Assembly: GCF_002257705.1 (NCBI RefSeq)
Contig: NZ_LSLK01000110.1
Coordinates: 36,718 to 100,717 of the forward strand
DNA length: 64,000 nt
Direction: 5' to 3'
DNA from: Sporomusa silvacetica DSM 10669
Lineage (GTDB): Bacteria > Bacillota > Negativicutes > Sporomusales > Sporomusaceae
This document shows positions 42,847 to 52,199 of this stretch, one piece after another (position 1 is the first letter of the stretch; each line of letters opens with the position of its first letter). A model generated the notes under the pieces. The model was not told the DNA's origin. It was given only the letters and a program-made list of their open reading frames with translations, and made no database searches. A program made the translations under genes and the position numbers.

Positions 42847-44121
42847 TTACATTCTTACGAAATTCATTACCGAAGCCAGCAAGTCTGGTACTGCTGTAGC
42901 AACTAACAAAAGTACCGTTAATAAAATCAACACAACTGTAAAAACCCAGGCAACCACATTGTATAGGCGTGAATTTGAATAATCCCCCATTATATTCTTA
43001 TCACTTGCGATTAAAACCATAAAGATTAAGATAGGCGGTAATAATACGCCATTTACCACCTGCGAGGTAAGCATGACATGATAAAGTGACAATCCAGGCA
43101 ACAGTACTAAGACAGCGCCGATAGCGATTAGTGCCGTATATAATCCGAAAAATACCGGAGCTTCTTCATACGACTTACTGATACCATGTTCAAAACCAAA
43201 TGCTTCGCAAATAGCGTAGGCAGTGCTAAGGGGCAGAATAAACGCCGCAAGCATGGAAGCGCCAAATAAACCGAAAGCAAAAAGCATGCTCGCGTATCTT
43301 CCGGCTAGTGGTTCCAAGGCAAGTGCTGCATCTTTTGCCGTTTCGATTGATATATTGTTAACATACAATGTCGCTGCTGTAGCCACGATGATAAAGAATG
43401 CAACAAATCCAGTGAAGAAAGAGCCGATGAATACATCCCATCGAGTATAGGCGTAATCTTTTGCCATTATCCCTTTATCTACGATCGAAGCCTGAACATA
43501 AAATTGTCCCCATGGTGTAATTGTTGTGCCAATTACACCAATCGCCATGAAAAGGAATTCGGCATTCCAAGAGAAAGATGGTGTTACCGAGGCAACTATT
43601 ACCTCCTGCCAAGGCGGGTTAACAATTATACCTGATAATACATAGCTAAAAAAAGTTACGCACAAAGCAAGGAAAATTTTCTCAATCCGATCATAGCTTC
43701 CCATAACTACCAACCACCAGACTACTCCTGCGATTAAAGGCACTGATAAATACTTGCTCACACCAAATATTTCAAAGCTTGTAGCAATACCCGAAAACTC
43801 TGAGGCGGTTGTGCCGATATTAGCAATAAGCAGTACAACCATGGCAAAAAGTGTCCATCGTACACCAAATTGTTCACGGATTAAGTCTGCAAGCCCTTTA
43901 CCGGTAACAGCTCCGGTACGGGCGGAAATCTCCTGTGCAATAGCTAAACAAATAGTTGCAACAAACATAGTAAATAAAAGCGTATAGCCATATTTTGCTC
44001 CTGCAGCCGCGTAGGTAGCAACTCCGCCTGCGTCATTATCGGCAAAAGCAGTCACAATACCTGGCCCCATAACGGCTAAAAAAATGCCAATACGCCCACG
44101 AATACTTTTAATTATTTTCAC
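42847..44121 (-). CDS. Nramp-related divalent metal transporter, probably Mg2+
   Basis: A 424-aa membrane protein with about eleven helices of the Nramp fold. Transition-metal Nramps use DPGN in helix 1 and MPH in helix 6. Here helix 1 reads ADNDAGGVATY (DPGN becomes DAGG) and helix 6 GTTITPWGQFY (MPH becomes TPW). Loss of the metal-binding Asn and Met is a mark of Nramp-related magnesium transporters. GTG 44121 is the likely start: GGAGGTGG is its ribosome site, although the frame opens at a TTG within that site. It directly follows an MgtE-like gene, and both are under an M-box. Confidence 0.85.
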   Translation of the reverse strand: MKIIKSIRGRIGIFLAVMGPGIVTAFADNDAGGVATYAAAGAKYGYTLLFTMFVATICLAIAQEISARTGAVTGKGLADLIREQFGVRWTLFAMVVLLIANIGTTASEFSGIATSFEIFGVSKYLSVPLIAGVVWWLVVMGSYDRIEKIFLALCVTFFSYVLSGIIVNPPWQEVIVASVTPSFSWNAEFLFMAIGVIGTTITPWGQFYVQASIVDKGIMAKDYAYTRWDVFIGSFFTGFVAFFIIVATAATLYVNNISIETAKDAALALEPLAGRYASMLFAFGLFGASMLAAFILPLSTAYAICEAFGFEHGISKSYEEAPVFFGLYTALIAIGAVLVLLPGLSLYHVMLTSQVVNGVLLPPILIFMVLIASDKNIMGDYSNSRLYNVVAWVFTVVLILLTVLLLVATAVPDLLASVMNFVRM

Positions 44122-44123
44122 TA

Positions 44124-45410
44124 TTACCACCTCCAAAGCCGTCTGTTGACAATGTACCCAGAGCTTACATCCCCTCTGCCGCGCTCAGGAATCAATGTTT
44201 CTAACACATCGTCAACGGTTATAATTCCTAGCATTGTACTTTGTTCGTCAACTACGGGAACGGCCAGTAACCCATACTTGTGTATAATGTCTGCCACCTT
44301 GCGATGACTATCATCATACCGTATATAAATCACTTTTTCATGCATAATAATGCCTAAATTAGCCTGTGGCGATGCAAGAATAAGTTCACGTAACGAAAGC
44401 GCTCCCAGTAACGTTGCTTTATCATCAAGAACATAAATATAATAAATCGTCTCGGCAGTAGGTGCTAGCTCGCGTATTTTCTCAATTGCTTCTTCGGCTG
44501 TAATATTGGCGGACAATCCGATATACTCGGTAGTCATTAAAGCTCCTGCCGTGTCATCAGGATAATTCATCAACTCCTGAACTTCCTCGGCATCATCAGA
44601 TTCCATTAAGCTGAGTAATTCTTGTGATTTTTCGTCAGGAAGCTCACCTAGTATATCGGCAGCTTCATCAGGCGGCATATCCTCCAAAAGGTCTGAGGCT
44701 TGTTCCTGGTCCATCTGGGTGATAATTTCGATCTGCGTATCCAAGTCCATTTCCGACAGCGCTTCAATGGCCTGCCGAGAGTCTAAATTTTTAATGAAAC
44801 TAGCCCTGCTGTTATAATCTAGCTGCTCGACAATGTCCGCAATATCGGCGGGATGTAACTGACTGAATTGCTCTTTGTCACGGCTAAGTTGCAGGCTGGA
44901 TGTCCGGTTTTCCAATGGTTTAATAAACTGCCAACCAATAAAATTGTGCACCATATTTTTAACCAAGAACTCTAAACCAAGACGCCTAAATAATCCTCGT
45001 AAACCAATATCTACAGCCACTAACACTAAGGCCCGTTGATTTTCATGCGCTACCCACGTTAGGGTTATGTCGTTGACCCGAACCAGTTTCGATCCTTTAA
45101 AATCAATAATCTGCTTATCAAGCAGCCACTTGCGGACATAGATTTCATCATCTTGCAGCGGAATCATCACATGGGGTGCAAATTCTCCGGCAAGTTGTAT
45201 ATGCTTACCGTTCACTTCTGATACAAACTTTATGGGAACCAATCCCTGGGTATTTCGCCCATATTTGATTCCAGTTACTCGAGGTGCGGCGCCGTCCCAT
45301 TTTACTACCATGTCTTTAACCTTACCAATGGGCTGTCCAGCCGCGTCAAGAATTGGTTTCCCCAGGAGTTGACTGAAATAAAATTCACCGTTAATCGCTA
45401 GCATAGTCAT
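44124..45410 (-). CDS. MgtE N-domain/CBS protein with PRC-barrel part, no membrane domain
   Basis: A 428-aa soluble protein. PRC-barrel-like segments lie in the N-terminal part (LGKPILDAAGQPIGKVKDM near 19-37). An MgtE intracellular N domain follows (about 185-300; helical repeats LHPADIADIVEQLD, MPPDEAADILGELPD), then two CBS domains (about 305-428). The transport domain of MgtE is missing. In MgtE the N and CBS domains sense cytosolic Mg2+ and gate the channel. Here they probably gate the Nramp-type partner encoded 2 bp downstream (inference). ATG 45410 follows AGGAGGTAATGGT; the frame extends 7 codons upstream. Confidence 0.85.
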   Translation of the reverse strand: MTMLAINGEFYFSQLLGKPILDAAGQPIGKVKDMVVKWDGAAPRVTGIKYGRNTQGLVPIKFVSEVNGKHIQLAGEFAPHVMIPLQDDEIYVRKWLLDKQIIDFKGSKLVRVNDITLTWVAHENQRALVLVAVDIGLRGLFRRLGLEFLVKNMVHNFIGWQFIKPLENRTSSLQLSRDKEQFSQLHPADIADIVEQLDYNSRASFIKNLDSRQAIEALSEMDLDTQIEIITQMDQEQASDLLEDMPPDEAADILGELPDEKSQELLSLMESDDAEEVQELMNYPDDTAGALMTTEYIGLSANITAEEAIEKIRELAPTAETIYYIYVLDDKATLLGALSLRELILASPQANLGIIMHEKVIYIRYDDSHRKVADIIHKYGLLAVPVVDEQSTMLGIITVDDVLETLIPERGRGDVSSGYIVNRRLWRW

Positions 45411-45545
45411 ACCATTACCTCCTATATACATAGGTCCGGCCTATCAATTTTACTTTAAACGATAGGCAGAACTTTTGCTCATTGCGTTTGGTATTATTCT
45501 CAGGGCCGGAATCCACAACACCACCTCCTTGGATATCGGAGTATG

Positions 45546-45591
45546 CATAAAACAAAGTAGACCTCTCTCCTGTTTGTGAAGAAGGTCTACT
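45546..45591 (-). terminator. expression-platform terminator of the M-box
   Basis: AGTAGACCT (45591-45583) pairs with AGGTCTACT (45564-45556) on the minus strand, then TTGTTTTA. It lies right after the M-box aptamer and before the coding region. Confidence 0.8.
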
Positions 45592-45617
45592 AATAGTCAA
45601 TAAGTAGCAATGTTTGC

Positions 45618-45795
45618 GACCTCCTCTACTCGTTTAGTTTTAGCACTGCATAACGTAGAGCTGGATTCTTACTCAGCCACATTAAGTAAAACCTTAATTC
45701 GGTAGTACCTGTTAACCCATTGGCGTCTCTCGACGTTTCCGGGCAGTGGCATTTTTTTATGCAGGAGCCTCACCTAACAGAGAATCTGTTTAGTA
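45618..45795 (-). ncRNA. M-box (ykoK) magnesium riboswitch
   Basis: The minus strand reads the M-box signature: CTGTTAGGTGAGGCTCCTGC, then GCCACTGCCCGGAAACGTC, GAGAGACGCCAATGGG, AACAGGTACTACCGAATTAA, GTGGCTGAGTAAGAATCCAG and AGTGCTAAAACTAAACGAG. All conserved blocks are in order. With high Mg2+ it folds and lets the terminator at 45591-45546 form. It controls the MgtE-like and Nramp genes. Confidence 0.95.
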
Positions 45796-45796
45796 T

Positions 45797-45826
45797 AGTG
45801 TATGATTTAACAGACATAAATGTCAA
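45797..45826 (-). promoter_or_regulatory. promoter of the M-box operon
   Basis: TTGACA (45826-45821), 18-bp spacer, TACACT (45802-45797). Transcription would start right at the aptamer. Confidence 0.75.
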
Positions 45827-45941
45827 CACCAGCAGTGAAATTTAACATATTGTTAAAACGGTTCTCGTGATACCAAAAATACCAAGGTCAGATAAAAAAA
45901 ACAAGGTTAAAATTCTTTCTTCATTTTTGTCCCCCTTCACC

Positions 45942-45986
45942 CTAATTATAATAATTCATTAAGATGATCAGCAGCTCCACATGCAT
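45942..45986 (-). other. possible 14-codon peptide frame
   Basis: GGGAGGTAGTAAT precedes ATG and a frame MHVELLIILMNYYN, then stop. A second mini-frame (5 codons with AAGGGGG) follows. The ribosome sites are good but the frames are very short. The rest of 45827-46249 has nothing I can identify. Confidence 0.25.
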
Positions 45987-46249
45987 ATTACTACCTCCCT
46001 TCCTTTTTTAATAAAATGGCCTCTTAGTTAACAAAAAATACATTATGCCATTGAATGACTGCCAGGCTCTGCATGAATAACAATGTCAGAAGACACAGTA
46101 AGTCATTGTTATGTTCTTATCGCCTCAGTTGTTCTGTAACTTTACTCCCAATTGTCTCAAATACAAACTCTTCATTTCTACCAGTCTCATCAACTAAAAG
46201 AAAAGCCAGTCAAGGCACTCTCAAACTACCTCAACTAGCTCATTGTAAA

Positions 46250-46747
46250 CTACGCATTATCCACAGTCTTGATACAGTTCTTTCCCGAGCGTTTAGCTAA
46301 GTAAAGCCCTTGGTCGGCACGCTGGATAAGGTCTTTTATTGAATCTCTCCCTTGCAAATAACTTACACCGCCACTTACACTCACAGAGACGGAAAAATTT
46401 TCAGCTATATTAATATTGATTATCTTTTCAGCGATTCTACTTCGAATTCGATTAGCTACCTCGATCGCAAGGCTTCGACTTGTATTGTTCAAAACTACAA
46501 GAAATTCTTCTCCTCCATACCTTCCGCACATGTCATTTTCCCTAATATTTCCCAGGATTGTTGAGGCTACTTGCTGCAAGACTATATCGCCAACTGCGTG
46601 ACCATACCGATCATTAACCAGTTTAAAATTGTCAATATCCAGCATTATTACAGCCAAGCAACTTCTTTGTTGGCGGGCTGTTTCAATATGGTGTTCCAAC
46701 AACTTATCTAAATAATAGCGATTGTAAATATGGCAGAGTCTCTCACG
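46250..46747 (-). pseudogene. 5'-truncated diguanylate cyclase (GGDEF) domain
   Basis: The frame runs from just after a TGA (46750-46748) and enters the GGDEF domain directly: LCHIYNRYYLDKLLEHH (normally D.LTGLYNR), LDIDNFKLVNDRYGHAVGD, then RENDMCGRYGGEEF. The active-site GGEEF and the RxxD inhibitory site are both intact. There is no sensor domain, no ATG or GTG start and no ribosome site; TTG 46702 is the only late candidate and would lose the domain's first helix. It is most likely a remnant of a larger cyclase. The deacetylase gene ends 28 bp upstream. Confidence 0.65.
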
Positions 46748-46774
46748 TCATTATTTTAGCAATATTAAATTTAT

Positions 46775-47473
46775 CTAACGTCCCTCTTCATAATATTGCA
46801 ACAACTCACTCACCGTAACAAACTCGTATCCACGAGCTCTGAGGTTATCAATTATGTATTCAAGCGACTCCGCCGTTGGCGATGGGTATTTTCCATCGTG
46901 TAGCAAAATAATACTTCCTGGTTTCACATTATTTAAAACTGTATTAACTATTTGTCCTACAGGTGGTGAGCGCCAATCCTCAGTATCAATTGACCATAAT
47001 ATTGTGTTATATCCTCTTGACCGTGCCAGTTTTATCGTATTGTCATTATACTTTCCTCCAGGTGGGCGAAAAAGTGTGGGAGTTGGCACTACCTTTGAAA
47101 TTTCATTTTCCGTTTTTTCTAATTCTTCGATTATAAGCCGATCATTGAGCCCAGTAAGCCAAGGATGATTATATGTGTGGTTACCAATTTCATGTTCTTC
47201 ATTAACTTCTTGTTGTACAAGTGAGGGAAATCTCTTTACGCGCTCCCCAACTACAAAAAAAGTTGCCTTTACTTTTTTTTCTTGCAACACCCCCAAGATT
47301 ACCGGTGTCGAAGTATTTAATGGGCCATCGTCAAATGTTAGAGCTACGACTTTTTGCGTAGTTGAGACATTACTTATTGCGGGTGCTATATCGATTAGAT
47401 AATTTTCGTCTTTTACAGCCAATAAAACCGTAATTAAAACAACATATAAATACCATTTTTTAAAAACCTTCAT
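46775..47473 (-). CDS. polysaccharide deacetylase (CE4 family)
   Basis: A 232-aa membrane-anchored or secreted deacetylase acting on peptidoglycan or chitin-like sugars. N-terminal helix at about 7-20. CE4 motifs: TFDDGP (about 46-51), HTYNH metal site, RPPGGKYN, WSIDTEDW and LLHDGK. The closest known type is the PdaA/PdaB-like or cell-wall deacetylases of spore formers. The family's catalytic Asp and His are all present. It is a single gene. Confidence 0.9.
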   Translation of the reverse strand: MKVFKKWYLYVVLITVLLAVKDENYLIDIAPAISNVSTTQKVVALTFDDGPLNTSTPVILGVLQEKKVKATFFVVGERVKRFPSLVQQEVNEEHEIGNHTYNHPWLTGLNDRLIIEELEKTENEISKVVPTPTLFRPPGGKYNDNTIKLARSRGYNTILWSIDTEDWRSPPVGQIVNTVLNNVKPGSIILLHDGKYPSPTAESLEYIIDNLRARGYEFVTVSELLQYYEEGR

Positions 47474-47567
47474 ATATAAATACTTCCTTATTCCAAATTA
47501 ATAGTTTTATATGTGAATGAAAGGTAAGTTATACTATTAATTTCAGCAGCTCTCAATTTGAAAAAAA

Positions 47568-47603
47568 TTCTTACCAAGAAATACGATTATTTCTTGGTAA
47601 GAA
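47568..47603 (-). terminator. terminator of the 192-aa membrane protein gene
   Basis: Sixteen-base perfect arms (47603-47588 and 47583-47568), 4-nt loop, followed by seven U's on the minus strand. Confidence 0.8.
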
Positions 47604-47611
47604 TGATTCCC

Positions 47612-47808
47612 TCCAGGCTAAACTTGCCTTATCCCTACTTTGCACCGCTTGCAGCTATATTAACCGTACAGGTAACTATTTCGGAGCGGTAAAAAAGGCC
47701 TGGCAACGATTACTTGGAACAATTGGAGGCGTAGTTATCAGTGCTATAATCAGTCAATGGATGAATGTTGGATTAGTATCAATTTTTATAATCGCTTATA
47801 GTCCTTAG
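47612..47808 (+). pseudogene. fragment of an aromatic-acid exporter/FUSC-type membrane protein
   Basis: Two reading frames join into a family-like segment: LNLPYPYFAPLAAILTVQVT then, after a one-base shift near 47690, VKKAWQRLLGTIGGVVISAI and a stop at 47806-47808. LPYPYFAPLAAILTVQ...R..GTIGG is the N-terminal signature of FUSC/DUF939 proteins. No start codon or remaining domain is present. It overlaps the end of the minus-strand gene by 23 bp. A relic. Confidence 0.7.
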
Positions 47809-48364
47809 AGCTGTACATCAAATGAATCCCTGCGAGAACAGCCCCAATTGTGTTACTAACCAAATCCAAGTCGGTATCTTGAAGACTTGGTTGATTTAGA
47901 ATTTGTGGTTTCATTATGGTATCTGCTGCGAACTCAATTACTTCATTAAAACTCCCTGCGGCCATGCCGATAGCTGCAACAAACACAAATTTAATTCCTG
48001 GCCGTATTTCAATAGGTTTGTTCTGAAAATGCATTACTATTGCATAAAAAAATAATGCAATCACATATGCGCTAAAAATGTGTTGTATTCTATCAAAAAA
48101 CGGAGACGTTACATATAGGTTAAAATAAAACCCCCAAAAGCCATCACTGATGATGGCTATAATTACAGCCAGGCGAAGATAATAGTTAATTCTAAGTTTA
48201 TAAATATACTCGAATACTGTATAGGTAAACCAAAATAGTGTAGATCCTACAATGTTGCTAATAAAATCGTGATTGCCACGGCTTACTATTCCTACTAGGC
48301 TGAATCCTTGAGCAGCTATTAAAAAGATACATAATACAACACTGATTCTCTGGTAAGTATTCAT
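47786..48364 (-). CDS. YjdF/DUF2238-like membrane protein
   Basis: A 192-aa protein with five or six membrane helices. FDRIQHIFSAYVIALFFY, FNEVIEFAAD and DTDLDLVSNTIGAVLAGI match the conserved acidic motifs of YjdF-type (DUF2238) inner-membrane proteins of unknown function. It is transcribed alone and has its own terminator at 47568-47603. No ribosome site stands out before ATG 48364. Confidence 0.65.
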   Translation of the reverse strand: MNTYQRISVVLCIFLIAAQGFSLVGIVSRGNHDFISNIVGSTLFWFTYTVFEYIYKLRINYYLRLAVIIAIISDGFWGFYFNLYVTSPFFDRIQHIFSAYVIALFFYAIVMHFQNKPIEIRPGIKFVFVAAIGMAAGSFNEVIEFAADTIMKPQILNQPSLQDTDLDLVSNTIGAVLAGIHLMYSSKDYKRL

Positions 48365-48493
48365 TCAATCAACTCCATTTCTTTTTTGTGCCACAAAATT
48401 TCTAAATAAATCACAGCAAAACAACAAATAGTAATATACACTTTAAGGTGACAGAAAAAAGATTTGGGAAAAGAGATAACTAGGGCATTACAA

Positions 48494-48553
48494 AAAAAAT
48501 ATATTAAGAGAATAAGTCTCCCTATGAAGATTTATTCTCTTAATATATTTTTT
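48494..48553. terminator. bidirectional terminator downstream of the HD-GYP gene
   Basis: Twenty-two-base arms (48494-48515 and 48532-48553) with A- and T-tracts at the ends. The rest of 48365-48685 has no gene. Confidence 0.75.
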
Positions 48554-48685
48554 GATTTGTCTTCACCCACCACGGCTCCAATAAAGCCTGTCTAAGTTCA
48601 CTACTCACTATGCTGTCCCTCCTTTCCATCTAGTATCCCCACTACTTGGAACATTATTAGCTGCTAACACTGTACTGTGGAAGGG

Positions 48686-49249
48686 TCAACCAAATAGGTT
48701 AATAAAATGAACAACTAATTCCGGATCAAATTGAGTACCACTATTGGCAGCAATATCATCAAGTGCCTCCTGATAAGTCTTGTTCTTTTGATAATTACGC
48801 CCCCAAAGCATTACCTCAAAAGAATCAGCAAGGGAACAAATTCGGGTGTTGAGTGGAATTTCTTTTCCTTTAAGGCCAAATGGGTATCCCAATCCATCAA
48901 ATCTTTCATGATGATAAAGCACAATTTCCAATGCCTCTCTATTAAAGTCGATTTCCCTCAGAGCAATGTATCCCAGTCCGGGGTGCCTTTTTATTTCTTT
49001 ATAATCATTAATGGACAGGATGGTTTGTTCAAAAAATGTCTGAGGTAGGGAAAATTTCCCAATATCATGAAGAATGCAGCCCCAACTCAAAATAGCTAGA
49101 TCTTGTGCACTTAATCCAAGGTTTTCTCCAAGCCGTAAGGCAATCTTTTCTACATGAAGAGCATGACTAAAAATAAAAGACTGATTCCACGTTATTGTAG
49201 GTACTGACTGTCGCAATAAAAACGATATCGTCGCATCACTGATCTTCAT
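48686..49249 (-). CDS. HD-GYP domain phosphodiesterase
   Basis: A 187-aa stand-alone HD-GYP protein. Motifs: HALHVEKIALRLGE, LHDIGKFSLP (HD metal pair), HPGLGY, YHHERFDGLGYPFGLKG (the GYP signature) and SLADSFEVM. HD-GYP enzymes break down cyclic di-GMP. No sensor or receiver domain is fused. It may act together with cyclases elsewhere; the adjacent truncated GGDEF remnant suggests that cyclic di-GMP genes are eroding here. Its closest local relative is the C-terminal fragment at 57103-57190. Confidence 0.88.
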   Translation of the reverse strand: MKISDATISFLLRQSVPTITWNQSFIFSHALHVEKIALRLGENLGLSAQDLAILSWGCILHDIGKFSLPQTFFEQTILSINDYKEIKRHPGLGYIALREIDFNREALEIVLYHHERFDGLGYPFGLKGKEIPLNTRICSLADSFEVMLWGRNYQKNKTYQEALDDIAANSGTQFDPELVVHFINLFG

Positions 49250-49534
49250 TTATGTAACCACCTTATGAATATTTCATTCTTACTATACTATATTCATTAT
49301 CTACATAAATGTTGTTGGTAATTGATCTATTAGTAAATCAGGAAAAAGAGCAGGTATCAATACTATCATCTTTACTGGATCTGCTCTACTGGTTACCCAA
49401 AGTACCAAGAAGTCCGCTTGCATGGTGATATGCAAAACCCTATACAGGCAAACATCCTGTGTTACTGTGCCGAAAACAATTGTCAACTTGGATTGCGAAT
49501 GACTATTATGATGATAAAATATCACACTGAAAAT

Positions 49535-49569
49535 ACCCCATAGGGTACGCTAGCAGCTCCCTATGGGGT
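49535..49569. repeat. CCCCATAG hairpin, copy 2
   Basis: ACCCCATAG (49535-49543) pairs with CTATGGGGT (49561-49569). The sequence between shares GGGTA.GC and GCTC with the copy at 29894-29935. It lies 120 bp past the stop of the persulfide reductase gene. Nothing else is seen in 49250-49688. Confidence 0.65.
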
Positions 49570-49688
49570 CTCTATACTATTTGTTGTACTCTGTATCGTA
49601 GCCCACCGGCTCTTTGCTCACTACTCACTATCTCATATAAACTCTTAGCAATCAATAGACGTACATTGTTTTACGTTCAGTAGTCGAC

Positions 49689-52157
49689 TTATATGAATAA
49701 ATTTACATTGGAATCTTCTGCTTCGTTAAGATAATAGCCGACACCGCCATATTTAATGCCGTCAATCAGTTCTTCCGGATGTAAACCCATTACATCCATG
49801 GACATTTGGCAAGCAACTATCTCAATTCCTGAAGCTAAGGCCGCTTGAATAAGTTCTTCGAGAGAACTTACATTTTTATTTTTCATCACCATACGCATCA
49901 TTTTACTCCCCATCCCCATCATATTCATATTGGAGAGTTTTAATTCTTTACTGCCTTTAGGCATCATTAAACCAAACATTTTATCAATAAAGCCTTTCTT
50001 TACGGAAACATGTTCGGGTTTTCTTAGAATATTTAAACCCCAGAAAGTGAAAAACAAAGTTACCTTTTTTCCCATCGAAGCGGCGCCGTTGGCTATGATA
50101 AAGGCAGCCATAGCTTTATCGAGGTCTCCACTAAATACGACTATGGTTTTGTTGTCTTTCATTGGTAAGTTGGACAAGCTCTGATTTGTACTTTTAGGAT
50201 CACTGCCTTTTTTAATATAGGCTATAATTTGACTTTGCTCTTTCTTTATATCGAGAAGTTCATTTTTTGTTCGGAGGCACCAGGCTTTAATATCTTCATA
50301 AAAACCTGGATCAGAAGCAACTACTTTAAGGATTTGGCCGTTGCCCATTCCGTCAATCGATGCTTTAACTTGCATTAAAGGACCGGGACAACTTAGCCCG
50401 CAAGCATCCAATAATTTATCATAGTCTTTTGTCTGGAATTCCTCCTTTTTTATAAGCTGCGTATCAGAATCTATGATAGATTCTTTCTTAGAAATAGCGG
50501 TAGTACTATCTGGCTTAAAGCGCAGTGCGGATGCGGATTTGTAACCGCCAGTCATGTTTTTAACGTTAAAACCATGTTGAGTTAAAATTCGCGAAGCGAT
50601 ATAGCCTCGCAATCCTACCTGGCAGTATGCTAGAATGGGTTTGTTTTTATCCAGATTGTCTAACTTTTGTCTCAGTTTATCAACAGGGACGTTGATTGCT
50701 CCTTCCAAATGGCCATTTTCAAACTCAAATTCAGTTCGCACATCCACTAATTGAGTTTCCTCTTTATTGTAGTTTTCCAATTCCTCGTAAGTAAACGTTT
50801 CCACACGACCTGCCAAGACATTTTCTGCTACATAGCCAGCCATATTAACAGGATCTTTAGCCGAAGAAAAAGGCGGTGCATAGCAAAGTTCAAGTTCTGC
50901 CAAATCGGATACTTTCCCCTTAAGACGAATTACAGTAGCAATTACGTCAATACGTTTATCTACGCCGTCAGAACCAACTGCCTGTGCGCCCAAAATGATA
51001 CCTTTCTCATTAAAAATAAGCTTTAACGACAAAGGCAAGGCGCCTGGATAGTAAGAAGCATGGGATACAGGATGCACATAGATTACCTTATAAGGAATAG
51101 TTAGTCGTTTGAGTGTTCTTTCATTACTACCTGTACTTGCGGCCGTTAGACTGAAAACCTTGAGTATAGAGGTTCCCTGAGTCCCTTTATAGGTGGAAGT
51201 TAATCCAGCAATATTATCGGCTGCAATTCTTCCTTGCTTGTTTGCTGGACCAGCCAAAGGAATTGCCACATTTTGTTTTGTTACAAAGTCAACAACTTCA
51301 ATGGCATCACCTACAGCATAAACACCTGGACAGGAAGTTTCCAGCTTCTCATTAACAAGAATGTGTCCTTTAACCCCTAATTCAATGCCACTGTTTTTAA
51401 GAAACATGGTGTCCGGTGTTACTCCAATGGCTAGAATAACCGTATCAGCAGTAAGTAATTTACCACTGTTTAAAATGACCTCTATCGTGCTGCCTTTATC
51501 TTCAAATGATTTTACACCATCGTTTAGCAAAAGTTTTACATTGTTATCCTCTAATTCCTTTTCCACAATAACTGCCATATCTGTGTCAAAAGGCGGTAAG
51601 ATGTGAGGTGCTGCTTCTACCAGGGTCACTTCTAATCCCCGGTCTTTTAGGTTCTCCGCCATCTCCACACCGATAAAACCGCCACCAATAACTACTGCCT
51701 GCTCGACTTCTTGTTTTTCAATAAAACTTTTTATAGTATCGGTATCAGGAATATTTCTTAATGTGAAAATCTTATCGCTGTCAATTCCCGGAATGGGTGG
51801 TCTAATCGCTTTAGCCCCCGGAGATAATACTAGATAGTCGTAGGATTCTTCATAGATACCTTTGTCTTTACTGTTTACTGTTACAGTTTTTCGATCAGGA
51901 TTAATACTGGTTACTTCGCTATGAATTCGGACATCAATAGTAAACCGTTCTTGCATACTTTGTGGTGTCTGCACCAGAAGCTTACTTCTCTCCTTGATGT
52001 TTTGTCCTATATAATACGGCAAGCCACAGTTTGCAAAGGAAATATGCTGATCCCTCTCAAACATAATGATTTCAGCTGTTTCGTCTAATCTTCTCAGTCT
52101 TGCTGCCGCCGATGCTCCTCCGGCAACTCCACCAACTAGTAATACCTTTTTAGCCAT
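49689..52157 (-). CDS. CoA-disulfide/persulfide reductase fused to rhodanese, TusA and DsrE domains
   Basis: An 822-aa four-domain sulfur enzyme. 1-450: FAD/NAD(P)H disulfide reductase of the CoADR/NSR type (GGVAGGASAAARLRRL, active Cys in SFANCGLPYY about C44, GGGFIGVEMAENL, YAVGDAIEV). About 455-555: rhodanese with catalytic Cys in AYCQVGLRGY. About 580-660: TusA/SirA with CGLSCPGPLM. About 668-822: DsrE/DsrF-like with VACQMSMDVMG. Such chains reduce polysulfide or persulfide and pass sulfane sulfur between their cysteines. An ArsR gene 42 bp upstream on the same strand probably controls it. Confidence 0.92.
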   Translation of the reverse strand: MAKKVLLVGGVAGGASAAARLRRLDETAEIIMFERDQHISFANCGLPYYIGQNIKERSKLLVQTPQSMQERFTIDVRIHSEVTSINPDRKTVTVNSKDKGIYEESYDYLVLSPGAKAIRPPIPGIDSDKIFTLRNIPDTDTIKSFIEKQEVEQAVVIGGGFIGVEMAENLKDRGLEVTLVEAAPHILPPFDTDMAVIVEKELEDNNVKLLLNDGVKSFEDKGSTIEVILNSGKLLTADTVILAIGVTPDTMFLKNSGIELGVKGHILVNEKLETSCPGVYAVGDAIEVVDFVTKQNVAIPLAGPANKQGRIAADNIAGLTSTYKGTQGTSILKVFSLTAASTGSNERTLKRLTIPYKVIYVHPVSHASYYPGALPLSLKLIFNEKGIILGAQAVGSDGVDKRIDVIATVIRLKGKVSDLAELELCYAPPFSSAKDPVNMAGYVAENVLAGRVETFTYEELENYNKEETQLVDVRTEFEFENGHLEGAINVPVDKLRQKLDNLDKNKPILAYCQVGLRGYIASRILTQHGFNVKNMTGGYKSASALRFKPDSTTAISKKESIIDSDTQLIKKEEFQTKDYDKLLDACGLSCPGPLMQVKASIDGMGNGQILKVVASDPGFYEDIKAWCLRTKNELLDIKKEQSQIIAYIKKGSDPKSTNQSLSNLPMKDNKTIVVFSGDLDKAMAAFIIANGAASMGKKVTLFFTFWGLNILRKPEHVSVKKGFIDKMFGLMMPKGSKELKLSNMNMMGMGSKMMRMVMKNKNVSSLEELIQAALASGIEIVACQMSMDVMGLHPEELIDGIKYGGVGYYLNEAEDSNVNLFI

Positions 52158-52199
52158 GATAGTACCTCCTTCAAAAATTTAAGTGAAAAACAAACATCG

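Noticed and set aside
45415..45600. 61-codon minus-strand frame ahead of the MgtE-like gene
   Set aside because: It lies over the M-box terminator and leader, so it is not coding.
49301..49525. 74-codon minus-strand frame in the 49.3-kb gap
   Set aside because: No ribosome site, no family resemblance and nothing supports coding.
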